From positions 992,001-1,056,000 of the forward strand of contig NZ_CP108025.1 in NCBI RefSeq assembly GCF_041435095.1: a stretch of 64,000 bases of DNA. The letters run 5' to 3'. The stretch comes from Kitasatospora sp. NBC_00315 (GTDB lineage: Bacteria > Actinomycetota > Actinomycetes > Streptomycetales > Streptomycetaceae). Under the pieces are notes generated by a model that ran no database searches, was not told the origin of the DNA, and was given only the letters and a program-made list of their open reading frames with translations. Below, piece after piece: positions 45,799 to 54,703 of this stretch (its first letter is position 1; each line of letters begins with the position of its first letter). Made by a program: the position numbers and the translations under genes.

Positions 45799-47898
45799 AT
45801 GAGTCCGAGCCGCAGACTGGCCGCGCTTCCCTGTGGACGCCGCAGCAAGTGGGTCGTCCTGGCACTCTGGCTGATCCTCGTGGTGGCGGCCGGTCCGCTG
45901 GCCGGGAAGCTGATGAGCGCCGAGGACAACGAGGCGTCCAGCTGGCTGCCCGGCAACGCCGAGTCGACCCGGGTCCTCGTCGAGCAGCGGAGCTTCCAGC
46001 CGGTCGACACCGCCCAGGCCGTGGTGGTCTACCAACGGGCGAGCGGTATCACGGAAGCCGACCGGGCCGAGGCCGTCCAGGACGCCCGGACGTTCGCGAG
46101 CGCCCTGCACGTGCTCGGCGCGGTCGTCGGCCCGCAGGAGTCCGCGGACGGGCGGGCCCTGCAGACGGTCGTGCCGGTCGACATCGGCACCAACGGCTGG
46201 AACGACCTCAAGCCCGCCGTGGAGGACATGCGCGCCACCGCTGCCGCGAACAGCAACGGGATGGTCACCCATGTGACCGGCCCGGCAGGCATCGGCGCGG
46301 ACCAGGCGGCGGCCTTCGAGGGCATCGACGGCACCCTGCTGTTCGGCACCGTCGGCGTGGTGATCATCCTGTTGCTGCTGACCTACCGCAGCCCGGTGCT
46401 CTGGGTGCTGCCGCTGCTGGCGGCGGGCGTCTCGCTGGCCCTGTCCCAGGCGCTGATCTACCTGCTGGCGGAGCACGCCGGCCTCACCGTGAACGCGCAG
46501 AGCGCCGGCATCCTGATCGTCCTGGTGCTCGGCGCGGGGACGGACTACGCCCTGCTGATCACCGCGCGTTACCGGGAGGAGCTGCGCCGTCACGAGGACC
46601 GGCACGAGGCGATGGCGTTCGCCCTGCACCGGGCCGGGCCCGCGATCCTGGCCAGCTCGGCCACCGTGGTCGCCTCGATGCTCTGCCTGCTGGTCGCGCA
46701 GATGAACTCCACCCGCGGCCTCGGGCCGGTCTGCGCGATCGGCGTGCTGGTCGCCCTGGTCGCGATGCTCACCCTGCTGCCCGCCCTGCTGGTCACCTTC
46801 GGCCGCTGGGTCTTCTGGCCGGTGCGCCCCGCCCACGGGACCCCGGAGCCGACGAGGACCGGTACCTGGGCACACGTCGGCCAGTGGATCTCGACCCGGC
46901 CGCGCAAGGTCTGGATCGGCACCGCGCTGGCGCTGGGAGCATGCTGCCTCGGCCTGGTCTCGCTCAACGCCAACGGCCTGAGCACGGCCGGGACGTTCAC
47001 CGGCACGCCGGACTCGGTGGTCGGCCAGCAGGTGCTGGACCAGCACTTCCCCGGCGGTACGGGCGCGCCGCTCACCGTGATCAGCACGGCCGGACCGGCC
47101 GGTTCCGTCCAGGCCGCGGCGGCGGCGACCCCCGGCGTCGCCGACACGACGCCGCCGGCCGCCCACGGCGGGCTGGCCTCCTTCCAGGCCACCCTGGCCG
47201 ACCCGCCGGACAGCCAGGCCGCCAAGGACACCGTCGACCGGGTCAGGGCCGCCGTGCACGCGGTGCCCGGGGCGGACGCCAAGGTGGGCGGCAGCACGGC
47301 GGTCGTGCTGGACGCCGGACGGGCCGCCGCCGCCGACAACCGGGCGATCATCCCGCTGGTGCTCGGCGTGGTGCTGGTGATCCTCGCACTGCTGCTGCGC
47401 GCGGTCACGGCCCCGCTGGTGCTGATCGCCACCGTGGTTCTGAGCTACGCGGCCGCGCTGGGCATCAGTGCGTTCTTCTTCGAGCACGCCTTCCACTTCG
47501 AGGGCCAGGACAACGCGTTCCCCCTGTTCGTGTTCGTCTTCCTGGTCGCGCTCGGCATCGACTACAACATCTTCCTGATGACCCGGGTCCGGGAGGAGGC
47601 GGGCCGCCGCGGCACCGAGGCGGGGGCCGTCGCCGGGCTGGCCGCGACCGGCGGCGTGATCACCTCCGCGGGGCTGATCCTGGCCAGCACCTTCGCGGTG
47701 CTGGGCACCCTGCCGGTGGTGGGCTTCGCCGAGATCGGCTTCGCGGTGGCGCTCGGCGTCCTGCTGGACACCCTGATCGTGCGGTCGGTGCTGGTCACGG
47801 CGCTGACCGTGGACCTCGGCCGGCACATCTGGTGGCCGAGCCCGCTCTCCCGTCCACGCGAGGAACTGACGGACCGCCGACCGGCCGACGTGACCTGA
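45799..47898 (+). CDS. MMPL/RND-superfamily membrane transporter
   Basis: A 699-residue exporter with the duplicated MMPL plan: helix 1 (WVVLALWLILVVAAGPLAGKL), an extracellular porter domain, five helices (from LLFGTVGVVIILLLLTYRSPVLW), a second porter domain and five more helices. Diagnostic motifs GAGTDYALLITARYREELRR and GIDYNIFLMTRVREEAGRRG mark the two proton-relay helices. Substrates are often lipids or drugs. ATG 45799; no regulator is adjacent. Confidence 0.93.
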   Translation: MSPSRRLAALPCGRRSKWVVLALWLILVVAAGPLAGKLMSAEDNEASSWLPGNAESTRVLVEQRSFQPVDTAQAVVVYQRASGITEADRAEAVQDARTFASALHVLGAVVGPQESADGRALQTVVPVDIGTNGWNDLKPAVEDMRATAAANSNGMVTHVTGPAGIGADQAAAFEGIDGTLLFGTVGVVIILLLLTYRSPVLWVLPLLAAGVSLALSQALIYLLAEHAGLTVNAQSAGILIVLVLGAGTDYALLITARYREELRRHEDRHEAMAFALHRAGPAILASSATVVASMLCLLVAQMNSTRGLGPVCAIGVLVALVAMLTLLPALLVTFGRWVFWPVRPAHGTPEPTRTGTWAHVGQWISTRPRKVWIGTALALGACCLGLVSLNANGLSTAGTFTGTPDSVVGQQVLDQHFPGGTGAPLTVISTAGPAGSVQAAAAATPGVADTTPPAAHGGLASFQATLADPPDSQAAKDTVDRVRAAVHAVPGADAKVGGSTAVVLDAGRAAAADNRAIIPLVLGVVLVILALLLRAVTAPLVLIATVVLSYAAALGISAFFFEHAFHFEGQDNAFPLFVFVFLVALGIDYNIFLMTRVREEAGRRGTEAGAVAGLAATGGVITSAGLILASTFAVLGTLPVVGFAEIGFAVALGVLLDTLIVRSVLVTALTVDLGRHIWWPSPLSRPREELTDRRPADVT

Positions 47899-48059
47899 GA
47901 CCAGGTGAGCGCGAGCGGCGGAACGGCAGGTTGGTCAGACAAGTTTCGGACGAGTTCACGTGCTGATCGTCCGTTGTCTTGCCCGGCGCGACCCGCGGGG
48001 CGTTGACTGCCCGGAACCCGTCGATTGACGGGGTCAGGACATCTCCCCGCGGAGCCTTG

Positions 48060-49064
48060 ATGCCGATCGCCACCCTCCGTCGTACCCGCCGCAGTGGGCG
48101 CGCCGCGCGACTCGCCGCCGCCTGCGCGGCCGCAGCCACCCTGATCGCCCCGCTCGCCACCGCACCCGCCGCCCGGGCGGCGTCGGCGGCCGTGCCGGCG
48201 CTCGACGTGCTGACCTACAACACCTTCCTGATGAGCACCAACCTGTACCCCAGCTGGGGTCAGTCCTACCGCGCGAAGGCCATCGCCTCGGCCGACTTCT
48301 TCCAGGGCCACGACGTGGTGGTGCTGGAGGAGGCCTTCGACAACACCGCCTCCGACCAGCTCACCGCCCAGGCCTCGGCGGCGTACCCGTACCACACGCC
48401 GGTCGTCGGCCGCTCCACCGCCGGCTGGGACGCCACGGGCGGCAGCTACAGCTCCACCACCCCGGAGGACGGCGGGGTCACCCTGCTCAGCAAGTGGCCG
48501 ATCCTGCACCGGGAGCAGTACGTCTACAGGGACGCGTGCGGCTCCGACTGGTGGTCGAACAAGGGCTTCCTCTACGCGGTGCTGAACGTGAACGGCGTCC
48601 GGACGCACGTGATCGGCACCCATCTGCAGTCCACCGACAGCGGGTGCTCGGCCGGTCAGCCGGCCTCGGTGCGGGCCGCGCAGCTGAACGCGATGCGCTC
48701 GTTCATCGACGGGAGGAACATCCCGGCCGGCGAACCGGTGCTGATCGCGGGAGATCTCAACATCGACTCCCACGGCGCCGAGTACCCGTCGCTGCTCGCG
48801 AACGCCGGCGTCGCGGCCGCCGACAGCCGGACGGGCTGGGCGAACTCCTTCGACACGGTCGACAACTCCGTCGCCGCCTACCGCTACCCGGGCGAGCCCA
48901 AGGAGGACCTCGACTACGTGCTCTACCGGGCCGACCACGCCCGGCCCGCGAGCTGGCACAACGAGGTCCTGCACGTGCACAGCGCGCCCTGGACGGTCAG
49001 CAGCTGGGGCAGCAGCTACACGTACACCGACCTGTCCGACCACTACCCGCTCAGCGCCGGGTAG
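48060..49064 (+). CDS. Secreted sphingomyelinase C-like phosphodiesterase
   Basis: A 334-residue exported enzyme of the endonuclease/exonuclease/phosphatase superfamily. Signal peptide to about residue 41 (APAARAAS). Catalytic motifs: LDVLTYNTFLM, VVLEEAFD (metal Glu), THVIGTHLQST, LIAGDLNID and the closing SDHYPLSAG with the catalytic His. WWSNKGFLYAVL and DLDYVLYR fit bacterial neutral sphingomyelinases. Substrates outside the cell are probably phospholipids. ATG 48060 follows GGAG. The upstream gap 47899-48059 shows no gene. Confidence 0.9.
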   Translation: MPIATLRRTRRSGRAARLAAACAAAATLIAPLATAPAARAASAAVPALDVLTYNTFLMSTNLYPSWGQSYRAKAIASADFFQGHDVVVLEEAFDNTASDQLTAQASAAYPYHTPVVGRSTAGWDATGGSYSSTTPEDGGVTLLSKWPILHREQYVYRDACGSDWWSNKGFLYAVLNVNGVRTHVIGTHLQSTDSGCSAGQPASVRAAQLNAMRSFIDGRNIPAGEPVLIAGDLNIDSHGAEYPSLLANAGVAAADSRTGWANSFDTVDNSVAAYRYPGEPKEDLDYVLYRADHARPASWHNEVLHVHSAPWTVSSWGSSYTYTDLSDHYPLSAG

Positions 49065-49069
49065 CCCCG

Positions 49070-49108
49070 GGCGCCGGGCGGCCGATCCCCCCTCGGCCGC
49101 CCGGCGCC
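49070..49108. terminator. Terminator between sphingomyelinase and reductase genes
   Basis: A 15-bp perfect stem (GGCGCCGGGCGGCCG, 49070-49084, with 49094-49108) and a 9-base loop lie between converging stops. Confidence 0.85.
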
Positions 49109-49118
49109 GCACCGCGGG

Positions 49119-49715
49119 CTACGCCCCGGCGACCGGCCGGTAGGTGCACACGTTCACGCCCGCGCCGCTGGTGACCGTGGAGACGAGTTCGAGGGTGCGC
49201 AGCGTCGCGTCGTCGGGGAAGATCGACTTCCCGCCGCCGAGGAGCACCGGCATGACGATCAGCCGCAGCTCGTCGACCAGGGCCTCGGTCAGCAGGGCGC
49301 GCACGAGGGTGGGGCTCCCCATCACCAGCAGGTCGCCGCCCTCGGCCGCCCGCAGCTCGCGGATCCGGGCGACCGCCTCGTCGCCGGGGAGCACAGTGGT
49401 GTTCGCCCAGGTCAGCGCGGAGGCGTCGAGCGTCCGGGAGAGCACGTACTTCGGGATGGCGTTCATCCGGTCGGCGAACGGGTCACCGGCGCGCTCGGGC
49501 CAGGCGGCGGCCATCGACTGCCAGGTACGGCGCCCGAAGAGCAGTGCCTCTGCCGTGCCCAGCGCGTCGTCGAAGGCTGCGCCCACCACCTCCGGATCGA
49601 AGAACGGATGCGACCAGCCGCCGTGCGCGAAGCCGCCGTCGGTGTCCTCCTCCGGCCCGCCGGGCGCCTGCACGACGCCGTCCAGGCTCATGAACTCACT
49701 GATCACGATGCGCAT
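49119..49715 (-). CDS. RibD C-terminal/dihydrofolate reductase-like protein
   Basis: A 198-residue single-domain NADPH-dependent reductase fold. MRIVISEFMSLDGVVQAPGG at the start, ALLFGRRTWQSMAAAWP, YVLSRTLD, GGDLLVMGSPTLVRALLTEALVDELRL and MPVLLGGGKSIFPDD are typical of the stand-alone RibD_C group of actinobacteria, not true folate enzymes. Substrate unknown. ATG 49715 follows AGGAAGAG. Confidence 0.88.
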   Translation of the reverse strand: MRIVISEFMSLDGVVQAPGGPEEDTDGGFAHGGWSHPFFDPEVVGAAFDDALGTAEALLFGRRTWQSMAAAWPERAGDPFADRMNAIPKYVLSRTLDASALTWANTTVLPGDEAVARIRELRAAEGGDLLVMGSPTLVRALLTEALVDELRLIVMPVLLGGGKSIFPDDATLRTLELVSTVTSGAGVNVCTYRPVAGA

Positions 49716-50361
49716 GGGACTCTTCCTCTTCCGTTTTCCCGGTGTGACGGACGTGGAGGCTGCCGGGCAGCTCCAGAGATCATCGCGCTCGACCGATCCC
49801 GCGGGGGTGAGGCGGGATCCCGGCGCGGCGTCGCGGCCGGGCCCGGCGCCGCCCGACGGGTGGTCGGGGCACGGGCGAAGCGGATGCCGTCCGCTTCGAC
49901 CGTGCCCCGACCGTAGATCACCGCACTGACAACTCCGGGCGCACCGCTGCCCGCACGCCGCCGGCCGGCTCCCCGGCGTCCGGCCGGGAGCGCCCCGTGC
50001 CACCGGGCCGACTCGGCGCGAGCGGCGTCCGGCCGGAACGCGGCCGGAACGCGGCCGGAACGCGATCTCGTCGAAACCGGCCTTCTCGGCGGCGGGTTCG
50101 GCCTCGGCCCGCCCGTCGTCGGCCGGGTGGCCCGGGCACCCACGAGACCTCGGCCGGGTGGCCCGGGCACGGTGGTCGTGGCCGCTCCCCGGCGTCGTTC
50201 GACGCCGGCTTCGCTGCTGGGCCGGGAGGTTGGCCGCGGGGGCGTCGGGGCCGTCCCCTGACCGGCCCGCACCCGGACGACCCGCCCGGCATGCGGCCGC
50301 CCGGGGCCCGGCCTACGGTGCGCTGGTAGGGGGTGCGACCACATCCGAGAGGTGAATCTCC
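49716..50361. other. Intergenic region with short direct repeats
   Basis: No gene with a convincing frame and ribosome site was found in these 646 bases. Three tandem copies of GGCCGGAACGC lie at 50031-50063. A 21-base direct repeat, TCGGCCGGGTGG followed by CCCGGGCAC, occurs at 50119-50139 and 50150-50170. Divergent promoters for the flanking genes are expected here. Confidence 0.5.
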
Positions 50362-50553
50362 ATGGCAGGGAAGTTCGAGCTCTACACCGACGAGACCGGG
50401 ATGCACCGGTTCCGCCTCAAGGCGAGCAACGGCTCCGTCATCGTGACGGGCAACGCGCACGAGACGCGCGACGACTGCATCAAGAGCATCGAGTCGATCA
50501 GGAAGCTCGCGCCGTACGCGGAACTCAAGGAGGGGGCGGCCAGCCCGGCCTGA
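50362..50553 (+). CDS. YegP/DUF1508-like small protein
   Basis: A 63-residue protein with one DUF1508 unit: KFELYTDETGMHRFRLKASNGSVIVTGNAHETRDDCIKSIESIRKLAP. YegP-like proteins have an all-beta plus helix fold and no settled role. ATG 50362 follows GAGAGGTG. Enterobacterial YegP has two units; one unit is usual in actinobacteria. Confidence 0.9.
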   Translation: MAGKFELYTDETGMHRFRLKASNGSVIVTGNAHETRDDCIKSIESIRKLAPYAELKEGAASPA

Positions 50554-50785
50554 AGGCCGGGCGCCGAGCCGCCGATCCTCCCCGGGCCGGCCACCCTCCG
50601 AGGTGGCCGGCCCGGCCGCGGTTCCCGGTGGCGTCCCCGGCGCCCGCAACGCCCCCGGGCCGGGGCGCCGCCGCGGGGCGGCCCGGTGGCCGGCCGTACC
50701 CGGCGGGCCCAATCGCCCACGTCCGTTCGTCTGTTCGACATATCCCTTTGGCCGGCCGCACGCCGGACGGGGACAGAACGATGGC

Positions 50786-52027
50786 ATGCGTGTCGCCATC
50801 GTCACCGAATCCTTCCCGCCCGAGGTCAACGGCGTTGCCCACAGCGTGCTGCGGACGGCCGAGCACCTCGTCCGGCGCGGCCACCGACCACTCGTCATCA
50901 CTCCGGCTCCGGCCCGTGGCGCGCACTGCCCGCCACACCCCTTCGGCCCGGACGGCAGTCCGCTGCCGGTCGTCCGGATCCCCTCCGTCCCCCTGCCCGG
51001 CTACCCGCAGGTCCGGCTCGCGCTGCCCAGCCGACGGCTGGCGGGCGCGATCTCCGGCCATCGGCCCGACCTGGTCCACCTCGCCAGCCCGTTCGTCCTC
51101 GGCGCCCGCGGGATGGAGGTCGCGACGGCGCTCGGGCTGCCCTCGCTCGCCGTCTACCAGACCGATCTGGCCGGCTACGCACAGGCGTACCGGGTGGGGC
51201 GCGGACTCGGTGAGGCGGCGGCCTGGCACCGGATCAGGACGGTGCACGGCGCGGCCACCCGCACCCTGGCGCCGTCCACCCCCGCCGCCCAGGACCTCAC
51301 CGCACACGGGGTGCCCCGGGTGCAGCTCTGGCCGCGCGGGGTCGACTCGGTCCGCTTCCACCCCCGGCACCGCGACGAGGCCCTGCACCGCGCGCTGGCG
51401 CCCGGCGGCGAGGTGCTGGTCGGGTACGTCGGCCGGCTGGCCCCCGAGAAGCGGGTCGATCTGCTCGCCGGGGCGTCCGCGCTGCCCGGCGTCCGGGTGG
51501 TGATCATCGGTGACGGCCCGTCCGGTCCCGCGCTGCGGGCGGCGATGCCCGGCGCCGTGTTCCTGGGCCGGCGCACCGGGGAGGAGCTGGCCCGCTGCTA
51601 CGCCAGCCTCGACCTGTTCGTGCACACCGGCCCGCTGGAGACGTTCTGCCAGACCATCCAGGAGGCGATGGCCAGCGGGCTGCCGGTGGTCGGCCCGGCC
51701 GCGGGCGGACCGCTCGACCTGGTGGGCCACCACCGCACCGGCCTGCTCGTCCCGCCCAGGGACGGCCGGGCCGTGACGGCGGCGGTCGCCGCCCTGGCCG
51801 CCGAACCGCAGACCCGGGCCGCGTACGGGAGGGCCGGGCGGACCGAGGTGACGGCCCGCACCTGGGAGGCGGTCGGCGACCTGCTGCTGCGGCACTACAC
51901 CGAGGTGATCGCCGAGCACCGGGGCCCGGGCGCGCCGGTGGACACCACGCCGCTCGCCGGCGCCGTCCCGTTCCGTCCCCGGCCCGCCGCGGAGCCTGAG
52001 CCCCTACCGTTGGAGCAGCCGGCATGA
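50786..52027 (+). CDS. GT4-family glycosyltransferase, alpha-mannosyltransferase-like
   Basis: A 413-residue GT-B enzyme. N-terminal acceptor domain MRVAIVTESFPPEVNGVAHSVLRTAEHLVRRGH; donor domain from VGYVGRLAPEKRVDLL, with IIGDGPSG, FVHTGPLETFCQTIQEAMASGLPVVGPAAGGPLDLV (the E-x7-E donor motif). Closest recognisable type is MgtA/PimB-like GDP-mannose transferases acting on glycolipids at the membrane. ATG 50786 lies 20 bases past an AT-poor leader; its stop overlaps the next start (ATGA). Confidence 0.9.
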   Translation: MRVAIVTESFPPEVNGVAHSVLRTAEHLVRRGHRPLVITPAPARGAHCPPHPFGPDGSPLPVVRIPSVPLPGYPQVRLALPSRRLAGAISGHRPDLVHLASPFVLGARGMEVATALGLPSLAVYQTDLAGYAQAYRVGRGLGEAAAWHRIRTVHGAATRTLAPSTPAAQDLTAHGVPRVQLWPRGVDSVRFHPRHRDEALHRALAPGGEVLVGYVGRLAPEKRVDLLAGASALPGVRVVIIGDGPSGPALRAAMPGAVFLGRRTGEELARCYASLDLFVHTGPLETFCQTIQEAMASGLPVVGPAAGGPLDLVGHHRTGLLVPPRDGRAVTAAVAALAAEPQTRAAYGRAGRTEVTARTWEAVGDLLLRHYTEVIAEHRGPGAPVDTTPLAGAVPFRPRPAAEPEPLPLEQPA

Positions 52028-53181
52028 CCACTCCCCTGCGGATCGTCCGGCTGGCGAACTTCGTCACGCCGGTCTCGGGCGGCCTGCGCACCGCCCTGCG
52101 GCATCTCGGGGCCGGCTACCTCGCGGCGGGCCACCGGCCGGTGCTGATCGTCCCCGGGCCGCGGCGGCGCGAGGAGTCGACGGACCAGGGCCTGGTGATC
52201 ACGCTGCCCGGGCCGGTGCTGCCCGGCAGCGGCGGCTACCGGGTGCTCACCGACCGGAAGGCCGTCGCCCGGACCCTGGCGTCGCTGGAGCCCGACCGGC
52301 TGGAGGTCTCCGACCGCACCACGCTGCGCTGGACCGGCGCCTGGGCCCGGCGCAACGGTGTGCGCGCCGCGATGGTCTCGCACGAGAGCGCGACCGGCCT
52401 GCTGGGTGCCTGGGGCCTTCCCGGCGCGGCCGCCCGCGTACTCGGCGACAGGATCAACTCCCGTACGGCGCAGGCGTACGACACGGTGGTCTGCACGACG
52501 GAGTGGGCCGCGGCCGAGTTCCGCCGGATCGGCGCGGAGCACGTGGTGCGGGCGCCGCTCGGGGTTGACCTGGAGGCGCTGCACCCCGACCGTTTCGCCG
52601 CCTCCCGGCAGCGGGTCAGGACGCGCTACGCCGGGCGCGGGCAGGTGCTGCTGGTGCTCTGCTCCCGGCTCTCGGCGGAGAAGCGGCCGGCCCGTGCCCT
52701 GGACGCGCTGGCCGAGCTGCGACGGCGCGGCACCCCGGCTGTCCTGGCCGTGGCGGGTACCGGACCGCTGCTGCCGGGTCTGTCGGAGCGGGCACGCCGG
52801 GAGCGGCTGCCGGTGCGGTTCCTCGGGCACGTGGGCGGCCGGGACGCGCTGGCCGAGCTGCTGGCCTGCGCGGACGTGGTCCTGGCCCCCGGCCCGGTGG
52901 AGACCTTCGGGCTGGCCGCCCTGGAGGCGCTGGCCTGCGGGACGCCGGTGGTGGCCAGCCGGCACTCCGCGCTGCCGTCGATCATCGGCCCGGCGGGCCT
53001 CGCGGCCGAGGACAGCGGGGCGGCCTTCGCGGACGGCGTCCGGGACCTGCTGGAGCGGCCGGAGTACGACCGCCGGGCGGCGGCCCGGGCGCGGGCCGAG
53101 GAGTTCGGCTGGCCGGCCGCCGTCGCCGGGTTCCTGGCCGCGCACGGCACGGACCGGGTGGTGGCGGAGGCGCGGCGGTGA
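52024..53181 (+). CDS. Second GT4-family glycosyltransferase
   Basis: A 385-residue GT-B enzyme coupled to the gene before it. Acceptor side: RIVRLANFVTPVSGGLRTALRHLGAGYLAAGH; HESATGLLGAWGLPG. Donor side: VLLVLCSRLSAEKRPARALDAL, GHVGGRDALAELLACADVVLAPGPVETFGLAALEALACGTPVVAS. The two transferases and the following hydrolase have four-base overlaps, so they are probably one operon making or editing a glycolipid or glycan; the product is unknown. Confidence 0.9.
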   Translation: MTTPLRIVRLANFVTPVSGGLRTALRHLGAGYLAAGHRPVLIVPGPRRREESTDQGLVITLPGPVLPGSGGYRVLTDRKAVARTLASLEPDRLEVSDRTTLRWTGAWARRNGVRAAMVSHESATGLLGAWGLPGAAARVLGDRINSRTAQAYDTVVCTTEWAAAEFRRIGAEHVVRAPLGVDLEALHPDRFAASRQRVRTRYAGRGQVLLVLCSRLSAEKRPARALDALAELRRRGTPAVLAVAGTGPLLPGLSERARRERLPVRFLGHVGGRDALAELLACADVVLAPGPVETFGLAALEALACGTPVVASRHSALPSIIGPAGLAAEDSGAAFADGVRDLLERPEYDRRAAARARAEEFGWPAAVAGFLAAHGTDRVVAEARR

Positions 53182-54056
53182 GCGGCCCGGCGGCCGCCCG
53201 GACGGCGGCGCGTGCCCTGCCCGGGCCCGCGCCGCTGCGGTTCGCCGCGCTCGGCGACTCCCTGACCGAGGGGGTCGGGGATCCCTCCCCCGGCGGCTGG
53301 CGCGGCTGGGCCGCCGTGCTCGCGGGAGCGCTCGCGGCGGAGCAGGGCGGCGTCGAGTTCCACAATCTGGCGCGCAGCGGGGCGCTCAGCCACGACCTGA
53401 CGCGGGAGCAGCTGCCGGCCGCCCGGGCGCTGCGGCCGGGGCTGGCCGCCGTCGTGGTCGGCGGCAACGACACCCTGCGGACCGGCTTCGACATCCACCG
53501 CACCGCCGGCGAGCTGGACACCGCGCTGCGTGCCCTCGCCGGGGACGGCGCCGCCCTGCTCACCGCCTGCCTGCCCGACCCGGGGCGGCTGCTGCGGCTG
53601 CCGCAGCAGCTGGCGCGCCCGCTGGGGCGCCGGATGGCGGCCGTCAACACCGTGGTGCACGCGCTGTCCGCGCGCTACGGCGCCGTCCATCTGCACCTCG
53701 CGGAGCTGCCGTGGACGGCGGAGCGCACCCTGCTCAGCGTGGACCGGCTGCATCCCAGCGCGCTGGGCCACCACCTGATCGCGCGCGGCTTCCACGGGCT
53801 GCTCGCCGAGGCCGGCCACCGCCTCGGCCCGGAACCGGTGTCGGACCCCGGCGCTCCCGCCCCCGGGCCGGCCGCCGACCTGTGGTGGATGGCCACCCGG
53901 GGCACCAGCTGGTCGGCCGATCGCAGCACCGACCTGCTGCCGGGGCTGATCGCGCTGGCCGCCGCCGAGGCGCGCGGGCGGCTGCGCGGCGCCACCGCCC
54001 GACTGGACGAGCAGATGGCCCGGGCGGCCGCCGCCGCCCTGGCGGGCCTGCCGTAG
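53178..54056 (+). CDS. SGNH/GDSL-family hydrolase
   Basis: A 292-residue esterase-like protein. Block I AALGDSLTEGVGDPSPGGWRGW has the nucleophile Ser; block II Gly in LARSGALSHD; block III VVGGNDTLR; block V DRLHPSALGHHLIARG has Asp and His. No signal peptide, so cytoplasmic. GTG 53178 overlaps the upstream stop (GTGA). A C-terminal 90-residue extension (WWMATRGTSWSADRSTDLLPGL) is unusual. It may deacylate or deacetylate the product of the linked glycosyltransferases. Confidence 0.9.
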   Translation: MSGPAAARTAARALPGPAPLRFAALGDSLTEGVGDPSPGGWRGWAAVLAGALAAEQGGVEFHNLARSGALSHDLTREQLPAARALRPGLAAVVVGGNDTLRTGFDIHRTAGELDTALRALAGDGAALLTACLPDPGRLLRLPQQLARPLGRRMAAVNTVVHALSARYGAVHLHLAELPWTAERTLLSVDRLHPSALGHHLIARGFHGLLAEAGHRLGPEPVSDPGAPAPGPAADLWWMATRGTSWSADRSTDLLPGLIALAAAEARGRLRGATARLDEQMARAAAAALAGLP

Positions 54057-54146
54057 CGGCCGCACCGGGCCGGGCCGGCGGTGACTATTCGGCCACCCGC
54101 GTCCGATGAGCGGCTCCGGTGCGGTGCGCTGGTCCACACTGGGGCC

Positions 54147-54527
54147 ATGCGGAAGTCGATCACGGACGTCCTGGCCGGTCACCGGGTGGAGTCGGTCAAG
54201 GGCGGTATACAGCTGGACATCGCGCTGGACGGCCGGGTGACCGTCCGGGTGGAGAACGAGTTCCGGTTCTCCGGGCCCTCCGAGGTCGAGCACTACTACC
54301 CCGACCTCGGCTTCGAGCCCTCGGAGCTGCTCCTGGGCCTGGTCGGCCACACCGTCGACTCGGCGGCCGTCACCATGGCCGGCGGCCTGGAGCTGACCTT
54401 CGAGGGCGGCCGCACACTGTCCGTGCCGCCCGACGCGCGACGCGGGCCGTGGAGCGTCCTGACTCCGCACGGCGCGGTCTGCACCGCCCTGGAGGGCGGC
54501 GAGGTGGTCTGGGCGCTTCCCCGCTGA
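54147..54527 (+). CDS. DUF6188-like protein
   Basis: A 126-residue cytoplasmic protein of unknown role. Features: MRKSITDVLAGHRVESVKGG, then an antiparallel-rich region (IALDGRVTVRVENEFRFSGPSEVEHYYPDL) and PRRGPW-like tail (DARRGPWSVLTPHGAVCTALEGGEVVWALP). ATG 54147. It follows the glycan operon in the same direction but has a 90-base gap. Confidence 0.7.
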   Translation: MRKSITDVLAGHRVESVKGGIQLDIALDGRVTVRVENEFRFSGPSEVEHYYPDLGFEPSELLLGLVGHTVDSAAVTMAGGLELTFEGGRTLSVPPDARRGPWSVLTPHGAVCTALEGGEVVWALPR

Positions 54528-54703
54528 GGCCCGGGGCGCGCCGACGCCCGGTACACACCGACCCCCCGGAACACACCGGGCCCGGGGCACCCGGCCGTCC
54601 GGGACGCCGAGCGGTCCGAGACGCCGCGCAGTCCGGGGTGCGCTGACCGCCGGTCGGGTGAGGCGGGGTTGGCGGGCCGGTCGGCCGGGGGATCAGTGCT
54701 TTC

